NCBI GenBank assembly: GCA_049841155.1
Contig: JASGHI010000003.1
Coordinates: 868,001-932,000 of the forward strand
DNA from: ZC4RG30 sp049841155
GTDB taxonomy: Bacteria > Pseudomonadota > Gammaproteobacteria > Steroidobacterales > Steroidobacteraceae
Length of the DNA stretch: 64,000 bases
Reading direction: 5' to 3'
The notes beneath the pieces were generated by a model. That model was not told the origin of the DNA. It did no database searches and saw nothing but the letters and a program-made list of their open reading frames with translations. Positions 42,810-54,614 of this stretch are shown here, in pieces (position 1 is the stretch's first letter; each line of letters starts with the position of its first letter). Position numbers and translations under genes: made by a program.

Positions 42810-44954
42810 GTGACGTATCACAGACAGATGGCCCGCAGTACTGCATGGCTGGTGTTGCCGGTCATTGCAATGACCGGACATGCGGCAGAGGAGGACGTGG
42901 CGCAATTGTCCAAGGTCGTTGTTAGCGACTCCGGCGAGGAAACCTACACCACGCCGTCCAGCAACACCGCGACCAAGCTCGATCTGAGCCTGCGGGAAAC
43001 GCCGCAGAGCGTCACGGTGTTCACCCAGCAGCAGATAGAAGACCAGGCCCTTACGGATACCAGCAGAATCCTCGAGGAGACGCCGGGCTTGAGCAAGAGC
43101 CAGCTGGGACACGAGGGAGCGGGATTCGTGAGCTACTATTCCCGCGGCTTTTCGGTGAACAATTTCATGCGCGATGGCATACCCACCAGCGCGGCGTCGT
43201 TTGGTGACGCGTACAGCATCGGCCTGGATGACACGGCAATCTACGAGCGCGTCGAAATCCTGAAAGGGCCGTCCGGGTTGCTCGGGGGCTCGGGAAATCC
43301 CAGTGCCAGCATCAACTACGTGCGCAAGCGCCCCACCCCGGGCGCGGCTTCATCCTTCAGGTTCCTCACCGGAAACTGGCAACGGTACCGGGGACAGATC
43401 GATGTCTCGGGCGCACTCAACGGGGATGGAACCCTCAGGGGCCGCAGCGTTGCGGTCTATGCATCCGGCGGCAACCAGCAGGATCGCTATCACAAGGACA
43501 CGGCGCTGTTCTACGGCACCGTGGACTACGCTCTGGGCAAGGAGACGCTGCTGACGGCGGCGGTCACGCTGTCGCAGAACAAGCTGCTCAGGGCGGCGCA
43601 GCACGGTTTCGTATTCATCACCGACGACGGCTATGAACAGACCACGTTTGGTCCCAGGGACAATCCCGCGACCAATATTTCCAACTCCACCGTGAAAAGC
43701 CTGTCCGCCGTTCTGGGAGTGGAGCACCAGTTCAACGACGACTGGAGAGTTGCGGTCAATTACAGCTACACCAGGACCGACGCCAGCCGCCTCAGAAGCC
43801 TGGCCGGTTTCAAGATGAACTACTTCGACCCCAGAGGCGTGCGCGTGGGCGGAGTGGTCATAAGGCCCGGTCAGATGAGTGTGCATGGCGCCCGGTTCGA
43901 GAACTCTCCGGCCGTGCATGCCCTGGATACCTATGTTTCGGGGATATTCCACGCCCTGGGGCGGGAGCACCAGCTGAGTTTCGGCCTCAATGGGTATCAG
44001 GTGAAGGCGGATGATCCCAGTTTCCCGGGATGGCAATACCAGGTGGTCCCGATCGCCGGCTATGACGGCAGCGTCACGAACACGCCGGACATGAGCCCGA
44101 ACGGCCGGCGCAACGTCACCGACGAACGCCAGTTCGGCGGGTTCTTCGCGGCCAAGATCCAGGTGGCGGATCCCCTGAAGCTGATTGTGGGTTCGCGCCT
44201 GAGCACCTGGGAGCGCATGGATCTCGGCAACGAACAGAAGCAGGCCGGCATATTCACCCCGTATGCCGGCGTGGTGTTCGACCTAACCGCCAATCTGTCG
44301 GCCTATGCCAGCTACACGTCCATCTTCAACCCCTCCACCAGAAAGGACGTGGAGGGCAAGTACCTGAACCCCGAAGACGGCAACAGTTCCGAAGTGGGCC
44401 TGAAAGCCGAATTCTTCAACCGGCGCCTGAACATCGCCGCCTCCTACTTCCATACCCGGCAGGACAATCTCGCCGTTCGTGATGGCGACAACATCACTCC
44501 GGAAGGCGACAGCGCCTATATCGCGGTAAGCGGGGCCAAGGTGAAGGGTGCGGAGTTTTCCATTGGCGGTGAGCTGTTGCCGGGCTGGAATATCTCGGGT
44601 GGGTACACCTATACCGATGCAAGAGACCGGGACGGCAACGCGTTGCAGACCAGTGTGTTGCCCAGGAATACGTTCAAAGTATTCACCAGCTATCAGTGGG
44701 ACCGGCTTACCCTGGGTGGGGGCGTGAACTGGCAAAGCGAAATCTATGATTCAACGGCCACCGGCCTCGCCGCCCAGCTCAAGCGCCAGAATGCGTACGC
44801 CCTGGTCAGTCTCATGGGCAGATACCAGGTCAATGACGGGATGAGCATCGCACTCAATGTCAACAACGTGCTGGACGAGGTCTACAAGAAAAGCACGACC
44901 AATACATGGGGCGAGCTGCGCAATTTCATGGCAACACTGAACTACAGATTCTGA
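42810..44954 (+). CDS. TonB-dependent siderophore receptor
   Basis: A 714-residue outer-membrane receptor. A signal peptide (ends near GHAAEE) is followed by a TonB-box-like segment (VAQLSKVVVSD), the plug domain (TPQSVTVFTQQQIED and ERVEILKGPSGLLGGSGNPSASINYVRKRP, named by its ends) and a 22-strand barrel finishing with the terminal phenylalanine (NYRF). This pattern is that of ferric-siderophore receptors such as FhuA/FpvA relatives. GTG 42810 has AGGGAG six bases upstream; ATG 42828 is an alternative. It follows the PepSY-reductase gene by 42 bases and should share its Fur-controlled promoter. The siderophore cannot be named. Confidence 0.92.
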   Translation: MTYHRQMARSTAWLVLPVIAMTGHAAEEDVAQLSKVVVSDSGEETYTTPSSNTATKLDLSLRETPQSVTVFTQQQIEDQALTDTSRILEETPGLSKSQLGHEGAGFVSYYSRGFSVNNFMRDGIPTSAASFGDAYSIGLDDTAIYERVEILKGPSGLLGGSGNPSASINYVRKRPTPGAASSFRFLTGNWQRYRGQIDVSGALNGDGTLRGRSVAVYASGGNQQDRYHKDTALFYGTVDYALGKETLLTAAVTLSQNKLLRAAQHGFVFITDDGYEQTTFGPRDNPATNISNSTVKSLSAVLGVEHQFNDDWRVAVNYSYTRTDASRLRSLAGFKMNYFDPRGVRVGGVVIRPGQMSVHGARFENSPAVHALDTYVSGIFHALGREHQLSFGLNGYQVKADDPSFPGWQYQVVPIAGYDGSVTNTPDMSPNGRRNVTDERQFGGFFAAKIQVADPLKLIVGSRLSTWERMDLGNEQKQAGIFTPYAGVVFDLTANLSAYASYTSIFNPSTRKDVEGKYLNPEDGNSSEVGLKAEFFNRRLNIAASYFHTRQDNLAVRDGDNITPEGDSAYIAVSGAKVKGAEFSIGGELLPGWNISGGYTYTDARDRDGNALQTSVLPRNTFKVFTSYQWDRLTLGGGVNWQSEIYDSTATGLAAQLKRQNAYALVSLMGRYQVNDGMSIALNVNNVLDEVYKKSTTNTWGELRNFMATLNYRF

Positions 44955-44968
44955 TCCTCCGATCAAGC

Positions 44969-44996
44969 GCGCTACCCCGCCATGGCGGGGTAGCGC
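44969..44996. terminator. 28-bp perfect palindrome after the TonB receptor gene
   Basis: GCGCTACCCCGCC is followed directly by AT and its exact reverse complement. It lies 15 bases after the receptor stop and would fold into a very stable stem in RNA from either strand. No U-tract follows, so intrinsic termination is likely but not certain. Confidence 0.55.
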
Positions 44997-45064
44997 AATT
45001 GGATCAGTGGCCCCTCTACGGGCAGTGGATTGGCCAGTAGAAGCCCTGGAGTCAGGGAAATCAG

Positions 45065-45092
45065 GGCAAGACATGTTCAGCAAGGTCTTGCC
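45065..45092 (-). terminator. hairpin after tRNA-Asp
   Basis: GGCAAGAC (45065-45072) and GTCTTGCC (45085-45092) form an 8-bp stem with a 12-base loop, starting six bases beyond the CCA end of tRNA-Asp. It probably ends the tRNA-Val/tRNA-Asp transcript or guides 3' processing; the run after it on the minus strand is only weakly U-rich. Confidence 0.5.
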
Positions 45093-45098
45093 ATGGAC

Positions 45099-45175
45099 TG
45101 GCGGAGCGGACGGGACTCGAACCCGCGACCCCCGGCGTGACAGGCCGGTATTCTAACCAGCTGAACTACCGCTCC
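45099..45175 (-). tRNA. tRNA-Asp(GTC)
   Basis: A 77-base cloverleaf including encoded CCA. Acceptor GGAGCGG pairs with CCGCTCC; the anticodon loop CTGTCAC carries GTC; the T arm contains GGTTCGAGTCC. It is the second gene of the Val-Asp operon, 33 bases behind tRNA-Val. Confidence 0.97.
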
Positions 45176-45208
45176 GTTGCGTGCCCCCGCAGGGGTCGTC
45201 ATTGCGGA

Positions 45209-45284
45209 TGGTGGGTGCTGAGGGGATCGAACCCCCGACATTCGCCTTGTAAGGGCGACGCTCTACCAGCTGAGCTAAGCACCC
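45209..45284 (-). tRNA. tRNA-Val(TAC)
   Basis: A 76-base cloverleaf with encoded CCA. Acceptor GGGTGCT pairs with AGCACCC; anticodon loop CTTACAA gives TAC; T arm GGTTCGATCCC. First gene of the operon driven from 45344-45372. Confidence 0.97.
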
Positions 45285-45343
45285 TCGCCAACAGGCCCAC
45301 TTCCGCACCCGCACCGGCGTCCAGAGCCGGCGCGAGGGCGCGT

Positions 45344-45372
45344 AGTCTAGGGGAGCACCGCAAGGGCCGCAA
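45344..45372 (-). promoter_or_regulatory. promoter of the tRNA-Val/Asp operon
   Basis: On the minus strand TTGCGG (45372-45367), 17 bases, then TAGACT (45349-45344), followed by a GC-rich discriminator (ACGCGCCC) typical of stable-RNA promoters under stringent control. The predicted leader to tRNA-Val is about 53 bases. Confidence 0.5.
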
Positions 45373-45427
45373 GCGTGGCGCACCCCTGCGCCCCCCAACT
45401 TTTCCGATCGCGCCTCTGGCTTATTTT

Positions 45428-45458
45428 AGTAACACTTGTTATAGTAACAAAAGTTACT
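45428..45458 (+). promoter_or_regulatory. probable MarR-family operator
   Basis: AGTAACacTTGTTA (45428-45441), spacer TAG, TAACAAaaGTTACT (45445-45458): twelve of fourteen arm positions are complementary. It is an AT-rich island 36 bases before the marR start and overlaps a possible -10 (TATAGT, 45440-45445), so a bound repressor would block its own operon. Confidence 0.7.
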
Positions 45459-45493
45459 TTATTCTCCCGCCCCTCTTCCCCCGCCACGCTCCA

Positions 45494-46000
45494 ATGGACC
45501 GGCAACAGAACTGCGGCTTCCTGCTGAGGGAAACCAGCCGCCGCTACGCGGAACGATTCGAACAGCATGCCAGGAGCATCTGCCTGACCTTGAGGCAGTG
45601 CAAGGTGCTGGTGCGCCTGAGCGAACACGAGGGCATCAGCCAGGCGCGCCTGGCGCAGGTCACCGACATCGAGCCGATGATGATCGTGCGGCTGGTGAAC
45701 GCCATGGAGCAGGAACGGCTGCTGGAACGGTGCCCTGACCCGGCCGACCGGCGCGCCCACCGCCTGTATCTGACGGACAAGGCGCGGCCGCTGCTGGAGG
45801 AGATCTGGCGCCTGGCCACGGTGACGCGCGCGGAAATGTTCCGCAACGTCAGCCGCCAGGACCGCGACACCTTCCTGCGTGTGCTCGAACAGGCGCAGCT
45901 GAACCTCGCCGCACCGCAATCCGGTGATGCCGCCGCACCCGCGGCGCCACAGATTTCGTCGACCCGTCATTCCAGAATTTCCAACCAGGTGAAATCATGA
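45494..46000 (+). CDS. MarR-family transcriptional regulator
   Basis: A 168-residue winged-helix repressor. The fold is visible in order: helix FEQHARSICLTLRQCKVLVRL, recognition helix QVTDIEPMMIVRLVNAMEQE, and the wing DPADRRAHRLYLTDKA, with the conserved DRR motif. ATG 45494 is the first start in the frame after the operator; the frame continues upstream through the tRNA gene and cannot be coding there. It overlaps emrA by four bases (ATGA), and a near-perfect inverted repeat precedes it, so it should repress the emrAB operon and release it on binding a phenolic or drug-like ligand. The ligand is not known. Confidence 0.9.
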   Translation: MDRQQNCGFLLRETSRRYAERFEQHARSICLTLRQCKVLVRLSEHEGISQARLAQVTDIEPMMIVRLVNAMEQERLLERCPDPADRRAHRLYLTDKARPLLEEIWRLATVTRAEMFRNVSRQDRDTFLRVLEQAQLNLAAPQSGDAAAPAAPQISSTRHSRISNQVKS

Positions 46001-47043
46001 CCGCTGCCCGCAAGAACCACTCCGCTGCATGGCGCCGCATCAGTCCGCGCCTCGCCCTGCTCATTCTGGGCCCGGCCATTGCGGTGGCATTGGCGCTGTA
46101 CTTCTACTTCACCGGCGGGCGCTACGAGAGCACCGACGACGCCTACGTGCAGACCGCACGCGTCGCGGTCAGCTCCAATGTCGCGGGCCGCGTGGTGGAA
46201 CTGGCGGTACGCGACAACCAGCCGGTGCACCGCGGCGACCTGCTCTACCGGCTCGAGGACGCGCCGTTCGCCATCACCGTGCAGCAGGCCGAGGCACAGC
46301 TTGCGGCTGCGCGCCTGCAGGTGGAATCGCTGAAGGCCAGCTACCGGCAGTACGGCTCGCGCATCGCCGCGGGGCGCCGCAACCTGGAATTCCTGCGTAA
46401 TGAGCTCGACCGCCAGCAGCGGCTGCTGCGTTCGGGCATCGCCTCGCAGGCTGCAGTGGACCGCGCCCGCAATGCCCTGGATGACGCCAGCGGCGCGCAG
46501 TCCAGCCTCGAGCACCAGGCCGATGGCGCACTGGCGCAGCTCGGCGGTGATCCCTCCATCCCGCCGGAAAAGCATCCGGCCTTGCTGCAGGCGCAGGCGG
46601 CGCTGGATGCCGCCCGCCTGGACCTCTCCTACACCACCGTGCGGGCGCCGGCCGACGGTGTGGTCACGCGCGTGGAAGAACTCCAGGTCGGCGATTTCGT
46701 TGCTGCGCATGCGCCGGTATTCGCCCTGGTGGCCACTGGCAAGGTGTGGGTCGAGGCCAATTTCAAGGAAGACCAGCTCGCCCACATGCAGCCGGGCCAG
46801 CATGTCACCGTGAAGCTCGACAGCTACCCCGGCCACACCTTCGACGGTACCGTGGGCAGCCTGTCTCCCGGCACCGGCTCGCAGTTCTCGGCGCTGCCGC
46901 CCGAGAACGCCACGGGCAACTGGGTGAAGGTGGTGCAACGCCTGCCGGTGCGCATCGAACTGCAGCTGCCTGAGGCCACGCCGGCACTGCATGCCGGTCT
47001 CAGCGCCACCGTGCGGGTGGATACCGGCTACAGCCGTCTGTGA
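45997..47043 (+). CDS. emrA: EmrA-type membrane-fusion protein
   Basis: A 348-residue HlyD-family adaptor with one N-terminal membrane helix (about 19-38, LALLILGPAIAVALALYFYF). The lipoyl halves are both present: YESTDDAYVQTARVAVSSNVAGRV before, and LSYTTVRAPADGVVTRVEEL after, a coiled-coil hairpin at about 90-195. The barrel domain has VWVEANFKEDQLAHMQPGQ. EmrA links the inner-membrane pump EmrB to an outer-membrane channel. It overlaps both neighbours (ATGA with marR, GTGA with emrB), so the four genes form one tightly coupled operon. Confidence 0.92.
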   Translation: MTAARKNHSAAWRRISPRLALLILGPAIAVALALYFYFTGGRYESTDDAYVQTARVAVSSNVAGRVVELAVRDNQPVHRGDLLYRLEDAPFAITVQQAEAQLAAARLQVESLKASYRQYGSRIAAGRRNLEFLRNELDRQQRLLRSGIASQAAVDRARNALDDASGAQSSLEHQADGALAQLGGDPSIPPEKHPALLQAQAALDAARLDLSYTTVRAPADGVVTRVEELQVGDFVAAHAPVFALVATGKVWVEANFKEDQLAHMQPGQHVTVKLDSYPGHTFDGTVGSLSPGTGSQFSALPPENATGNWVKVVQRLPVRIELQLPEATPALHAGLSATVRVDTGYSRL

Positions 47044-48536
47044 AGCACCGCGGGCTCATAACGCTGTCGGTGATGGGCGCGTCCATCATGTCGGCGCTCG
47101 ACACCACGATTGCCAACGTGGCGCTGCCCCACATCCAGGGCTCGCTGTCGAGCACCCAGGAGCAGATGGCCTGGGTGCTGACCTCCTACATCGTCGCCAC
47201 GGCCATCATGACGCCGCTGTGCGGCTGGCTGGCCGGCCGCATCGGCCGCCGCCGCGTGTTCCTGGCCTCGGTGCTGGGCTTCACGCTCACCTCGGCGCTG
47301 TGCGGCCTCGCGCAGTCGCTGCCGGAGATCGTCATCGCCCGCACGCTGCAGGGCATCTGCGGTGCCGCACTGGTGCCCATGTCGCAGGCGGTGCTGCTGG
47401 ACATCAACCCGCCGGAACGCCATGCGCGCGCCATGAGTGTCTGGGTGATGGGCGTGACGCTGGGCCCCATCATCGGCCCGGCCCTGGGCGGCTGGCTCAC
47501 CGAGGTCTATGACTGGCGCTGGGTGTTCTTCATCAACGTGCCGGTGGGCGCGCTCTGCTTCCTCGGCATCGCCGGCTTCATGCCCGAAACCACGCTGCGC
47601 AAGTCGCGCTTCGACGTCTTCGGCTTCGCCATGCTGAGCCTTGCCATCGGTTCGCTGCAGATGATGCTGGACCGCGGCCAGACGCTGGACTGGTTCAGCT
47701 CCACCGAGATCCGCATCGAGGCGGCCATCGCCGCCGTCGCGCTGTGGATGTTCGTGGTGCACGTGATGACCACCAAGCATGCGCCGTTCATCACGCTGTC
47801 GATGTTCCGCGACCGCAACTTCCTCACCGGCAACATCTTCATCTTCGTGGTGGGTGTGGTGCTGTTCGCGACACTGGCGCTGCTGCCGCCGCTGCTGCAG
47901 GGACTGATGGGCTATCCGGTGGTGCTCACCGGCCTGGTCACGGCCCCGCGCGGCTTCGGCACGCTGGCGGCGATGCTGGTGCTCGGCCGCCTGATGGACC
48001 GCATCGACGCGCGCTGGCTGATCGGTGCCGGTTTCGTGATGACGGCGATCTCGCTGTCGATGATGACGGGCTTCTACCTGCAGATGCCCAGCGACATCGT
48101 GGTCTGGTCCGGCGTACTGCAGGGCTTCGGCACCGGCTTCGTGTACGTGCCGCTGGCTGCCATCACCTTCGCCACGCTGGCGCCGCAGTTGCGCAACGAG
48201 GGCACGGCCGTGTTCAGTCTGGTGCGCAACATCGGCAGCAGCATCGGCATCTCGGCGGTGGTGGCGCTGCTGACACGCAACACGCAGATCCTGCATTCGC
48301 GGCTTGCCGAGCACATCACGCCCTTCGGCGACGCTCTGAACCCGGGGACGTCAATGCTGCTGCCGGGCAGCTCCCTCGCCGCGGTGAATGCCGCTGTCAC
48401 GCGGCAGGCCTCAATGCTGGCCTACAACAACGACTTCAAGCTGATGCTGTGGCTGACCGTGGTCACCATGCCTCTGATCGTATTGCTGCGCCCGGCGGCG
48501 CGGCGCTCCTCCGAACCCGCACCGGTGATGGAATGA
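47040..48536 (+). CDS. emrB: EmrB/QacA-type 14-TM MFS drug efflux pump
   Basis: A 498-residue DHA2 transporter. Key motifs are SALDTTIANVALPHI in helix 1 (motif D1), GWLAGRIGRRRVFL (motif A) and, after helix 5, GPALGGWLTEVYDWRWVFF (motif C and following). About 14 helices are visible, ending before a short basic tail. It should expel hydrophobic drugs or weak acids using the proton gradient. The start is GTG 47040, overlapping the emrA stop; the ribosome site is within emrA. The outer-membrane factor gene overlaps its end (ATGA). Confidence 0.93.
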   Translation: MKHRGLITLSVMGASIMSALDTTIANVALPHIQGSLSSTQEQMAWVLTSYIVATAIMTPLCGWLAGRIGRRRVFLASVLGFTLTSALCGLAQSLPEIVIARTLQGICGAALVPMSQAVLLDINPPERHARAMSVWVMGVTLGPIIGPALGGWLTEVYDWRWVFFINVPVGALCFLGIAGFMPETTLRKSRFDVFGFAMLSLAIGSLQMMLDRGQTLDWFSSTEIRIEAAIAAVALWMFVVHVMTTKHAPFITLSMFRDRNFLTGNIFIFVVGVVLFATLALLPPLLQGLMGYPVVLTGLVTAPRGFGTLAAMLVLGRLMDRIDARWLIGAGFVMTAISLSMMTGFYLQMPSDIVVWSGVLQGFGTGFVYVPLAAITFATLAPQLRNEGTAVFSLVRNIGSSIGISAVVALLTRNTQILHSRLAEHITPFGDALNPGTSMLLPGSSLAAVNAAVTRQASMLAYNNDFKLMLWLTVVTMPLIVLLRPAARRSSEPAPVME

Positions 48537-49978
48537 CTTACGCCCGACTCCTGCTGCCTTGCACGCTCGCCTGCCTTGCCGCCTGCGCGGCCGGACCGGA
48601 TTTCCAGCGCCCCACCTTGCCTGAGGGCACGCGCTACAGCGGCACCGAAGTGCCGGCCACACTGGGTGGTGATGCCGCGACTCCGGACGTCGCCGCCCAG
48701 CATCTGCTGCCTGGCGCGCCGCTGGATGAGCAGTGGTGGAAACTGTTCGGATCCGAGGCCATCGACCGGATCGTCGAGCAGGCGCTGGCCGGCAACCGGC
48801 CGCTGGAAGCCGCCGTCGCCGCGCTCGACCAAGCACGCGAACTGGCTCAGGCCAGCGCCGGCGGCCTGCTGCCGCAGGTAGGCCTCACGGCCGGCCTCGG
48901 CCGGCAAAAATACGGCGCGCAGTTCCTGGGCAGCCTGCCCAAACCGCCGCCGTTCACGTACTTCGCCATCGGCCCGCGCATCAGCTACGCACTGGACTAC
49001 ACCGGCGGCGCAGCGCGTTCGGTGGAGCAGCAGCGTGCGCTGGCCGAAGTACGCGGGCATCAACTGGAGGCGGCGCGGCTGGCGGTGAGCGGCAATGCCG
49101 TGCTGCAGGCGCTGCGCATCGCAGCCCTGCGCGAGCAGATCGCCACCGTCGAGGAACTGCTGGGCCGCGACCGTCAGAACGTGAGCCTCGTGGAAGAGGC
49201 CCGCGCGGCCGGCTCAGTGTCGCAGCTCGACGTGCTCACCGCGCGCAGCCAGCAGGCCAGCGATGCAACGCTGCTGCCGCCGCTGCAGCAGGAACTGCAG
49301 CAGGCACGCCACGCGCTGGCCGTGATCGCCGGCGTGGCGCCGGCCGATGCTGCACTGCCCGAACCGGCGCTGGCCGATATCACGCTGCCCGCCCAGCTGC
49401 CTCTGGCGGTGCCCTCGGAACTGGCGCACCGCCGCCCCGACATCCTCGCTGCCGAAGCGCAGCTGCATGCCGCCACCGCAGCCGTGGGTGTCGCCACCGC
49501 CGATCTCTATCCGCGCATCACGCTGACGGCCTCCACCGGCCAGGAAGCCATCCAGGCAGGTGACATCTTCAACAGCAGCAGCAATGTCTGGGCACTGGGA
49601 GCGGGCCTGGTTGCACCGATCTTCGACGGCGGCACGCTGCGGACGCGCCAGCGCGCCGCACAGGCGGCGCTGCGCGCGAATGCCGCCAACTACCAGCAGA
49701 CGGTGCTGGAGGCTTTTGCGCAGATCGCCGATTCGCTGCAGGCTCTGGACCACGATGCCCAGGCCCTGCAGGCCCAGCGCACTGCGGCGGCCACGGCCCG
49801 CGAGACCGCCGATCTCACACGCAGCGCTTATCAGGAAGGCGAAACCACGGTGCTGCAGGTACTGGACGCCGAGCGCCGCTACCAGCAGGCGCAGCTGGGC
49901 TTCGTGCGCACCGAAGCGCAACGCTACCTGGACTCCATGCAGCTGCTGCTGGCGCTCGGGCCTGGCGCCGCACGCTAG
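48533..49978 (+). CDS. NodT-family outer-membrane efflux lipoprotein of the emr operon
   Basis: A 481-residue TolC-like channel with a lipoprotein signal (CLAAC, Cys18). The two-fold architecture is clear, with WWKLFGSEAIDRIVEQALAGN near the first helix, RRPDILAAEAQLHAATAAVGVATADLYPRI (named by its ends) opening the second half, and TVLQVLDAERRYQQAQL at the final equatorial region. It gives the Emr pump its own exit duct, rather than borrowing TolC as in E. coli. It starts within the end of emrB and is followed by a hairpin at 49977-50004. Confidence 0.92.
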   Translation: MTYARLLLPCTLACLAACAAGPDFQRPTLPEGTRYSGTEVPATLGGDAATPDVAAQHLLPGAPLDEQWWKLFGSEAIDRIVEQALAGNRPLEAAVAALDQARELAQASAGGLLPQVGLTAGLGRQKYGAQFLGSLPKPPPFTYFAIGPRISYALDYTGGAARSVEQQRALAEVRGHQLEAARLAVSGNAVLQALRIAALREQIATVEELLGRDRQNVSLVEEARAAGSVSQLDVLTARSQQASDATLLPPLQQELQQARHALAVIAGVAPADAALPEPALADITLPAQLPLAVPSELAHRRPDILAAEAQLHAATAAVGVATADLYPRITLTASTGQEAIQAGDIFNSSSNVWALGAGLVAPIFDGGTLRTRQRAAQAALRANAANYQQTVLEAFAQIADSLQALDHDAQALQAQRTAAATARETADLTRSAYQEGETTVLQVLDAERRYQQAQLGFVRTEAQRYLDSMQLLLALGPGAAR

Positions 49979-50004
49979 GGCCTGCCCCACCGGGAACAGG
50001 CCCT
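49977..50004. terminator. hairpin between the convergent emr and lon operons
   Basis: AGGGCCTG (49977-49984) and CAGGCCCT (49997-50004) pair exactly over 8 bp around a 12-base loop. It begins at the last base pair of the outer-membrane factor stop codon and ends seven bases before the lon stop, so it can serve both strands. No U-tract. Confidence 0.5.
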
Positions 50005-50011
50005 GCAGCGG

Positions 50012-52441
<2,430 letters not shown>

Positions 52442-52485
52442 TTGAAGCGCCCTCGACACGGATCGACTGATCCGAAGTCTAGCCG

Positions 52486-52514
52486 ACATGGGGGCGGCGG
52501 GGCGTCGGTTCAAG
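52486..52514 (-). promoter_or_regulatory. sigma-32 (RpoH) heat-shock promoter of lon
   Basis: On the minus strand CTTGAA (52514-52509), 15 bases, then CCCCATGT (52493-52486): both boxes match the RpoH consensus CTTGAA / CCCCATnT. It sits in the 95 bases between clpX and lon, with predicted start near 52480 and a leader of about 40 bases. Confidence 0.8.
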
Positions 52515-52536
52515 CCCCGCGGCGCTCAACCCGCTT

Positions 52537-53859
52537 TCAGTGGGTGGACCCCGAGACGCGGCGCGGCTCCTCCGCCAGCGCAGGCTTTTCGCTGCCCTCG
52601 GATTTGTAGACCACGTAGGGCGGCGAATGCCCCTGCACCACGCTCTCGTCCACCACCACCTTGCTGACGTTCTTCAGCGACGGCAGCTGGTACATGGTGT
52701 CGAGCAGGATGGTCTCCATGATGGTGCGCAGGCCGCGCGCGCCGGTCTTGCGGTCCATGGCCTTGCGGGCGATGGCCGCGAGGCCGTCGTCACGGAATTC
52801 CAGCTCCGCGCCGTCCATCTCGAACAGGCGGCGGTACTGCTTGGTCAGCGCGTTCTTCGGATCCTTGAGGATGGAGATCAGCGCCGGCTCGTCCAGTTCC
52901 TCCAGCGTCGCGACCACCGGCAGGCGGCCGACGAACTCGGGGATCAGGCCGAACTTGACCAGATCCTCGGGTTCCACGTCGTGGAACACATCGGTGCCGT
53001 GCAGGCGCGTGTTGACGCTGCGCACCTCGGAGGTGAAGCCGATGCCGCTCTTCTGCGTGCGGTTGAGGATGATCTTGTCCAGGCCCGCGAACGCCCCGCC
53101 CACGATGAACAGGATGTTGGAGGTGTCCACCTGCAGGAATTCCTGCTGCGGATGCTTGCGGCCGCCCTGCGGCGGCACCGAGGCCATGGTGCCCTCGATG
53201 AGCTTCAGCAGCGCCTGCTGCACGCCCTCGCCCGACACGTCGCGCGTGATCGACGGGTTGTCGGACTTGCGCGAGATCTTGTCGATCTCGTCGATGTAGA
53301 CGATGCCGGTCTGCGCTTTCTCGACGTCGTAGTCGCACTTCTGCAGCAGCTTCTGGATGATGTTCTCGACATCCTCACCCACGTAGCCGGCCTCGGTGAG
53401 CGTGGTGGCGTCGGCAATGGTGAACGGCACGTTCAGCAACCGGGCCAGTGTCTCGGCCAGCAGCGTCTTGCCGCAGCCGGTGGGGCCGATCAGCAGGATG
53501 TTGCTCTTGGCGATCTCGACCTCTTCCTTGGGCCGGGGGCTGCCGGTACCGCGCGTCTGCAACCGCTTGTAGTGGTTGTAGACCGCGACCGAAAGCGTCT
53601 TCTTCGCCCGGTCCTGGCCGATCACGTACTCGTCGAGTACGGCCTTGATCTCCTCGGGCTTGGGCAGCTTGTCGCGGGCGCGCTCGGCCTTGTCCTCGAG
53701 CTCCTCGCGGATGATGTCATTGCACAGTTCCACGCATTCGTCGCAGACGAATACGGAGGGGCCGGCGATGAGCTTGCGCACTTCGTGCTGGCTCTTTCCG
53801 CAGAAGGAGCAGTACAGCAGCTTGCCATCATCGCCGCGCCCACGGGTGTCATCGCTCAT
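52537..53859 (-). CDS. clpX: ATP-dependent unfoldase ClpX
   Basis: A 440-residue AAA+ ring that unfolds substrates for ClpP. The N-terminal zinc-binding domain has cysteines 17, 20, 39 and 42 (YCSFCGKSQ and VCDECVELC). Walker A is GPTGCGKT, Walker B VYIDEIDKI, and the pore loop GYVGEDVE is typical of ClpX; the IGF-type loop that docks on ClpP reads SGIGFTSEV. Length is as usual. It follows clpP by 124 bases, with its own candidate promoter at 53898-53926, and is 95 bases before lon. Confidence 0.97.
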   Translation of the reverse strand: MSDDTRGRGDDGKLLYCSFCGKSQHEVRKLIAGPSVFVCDECVELCNDIIREELEDKAERARDKLPKPEEIKAVLDEYVIGQDRAKKTLSVAVYNHYKRLQTRGTGSPRPKEEVEIAKSNILLIGPTGCGKTLLAETLARLLNVPFTIADATTLTEAGYVGEDVENIIQKLLQKCDYDVEKAQTGIVYIDEIDKISRKSDNPSITRDVSGEGVQQALLKLIEGTMASVPPQGGRKHPQQEFLQVDTSNILFIVGGAFAGLDKIILNRTQKSGIGFTSEVRSVNTRLHGTDVFHDVEPEDLVKFGLIPEFVGRLPVVATLEELDEPALISILKDPKNALTKQYRRLFEMDGAELEFRDDGLAAIARKAMDRKTGARGLRTIMETILLDTMYQLPSLKNVSKVVVDESVVQGHSPPYVVYKSEGSEKPALAEEPRRVSGSTH

Positions 53860-53897
53860 CTAGCCATTCCTCTCGGGCAGGAAATCCCGATGCAGTT

Positions 53898-53926
53898 CTA
53901 TATAGCAGACGCGCGCAGCAGGCGCA
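53898..53926 (-). promoter_or_regulatory. candidate clpX promoter
   Basis: On the minus strand TTGCGC (53926-53921), 17 bases, then TATATA (53903-53898), preceded by GC. Predicted start near 53891, about 32 bases before the clpX ATG. It would let clpX be made independently of tig-clpP. Confidence 0.5.
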
Positions 53927-53983
53927 AAGCAGCACGTCACAGGCAACGCCTTGTAACTGCTGGAAATTTTGAAACCGGCGGAC

Positions 53984-54604
<621 letters not shown>

Positions 54605-54614
54605 GGGGCTGATT

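Noticed and set aside
45137..45493. Upstream extension of the marR frame
   Set aside because: It would run through tRNA-Asp, tRNA-Val, the tRNA promoter and the operator; ATG 45494 is the sensible start.
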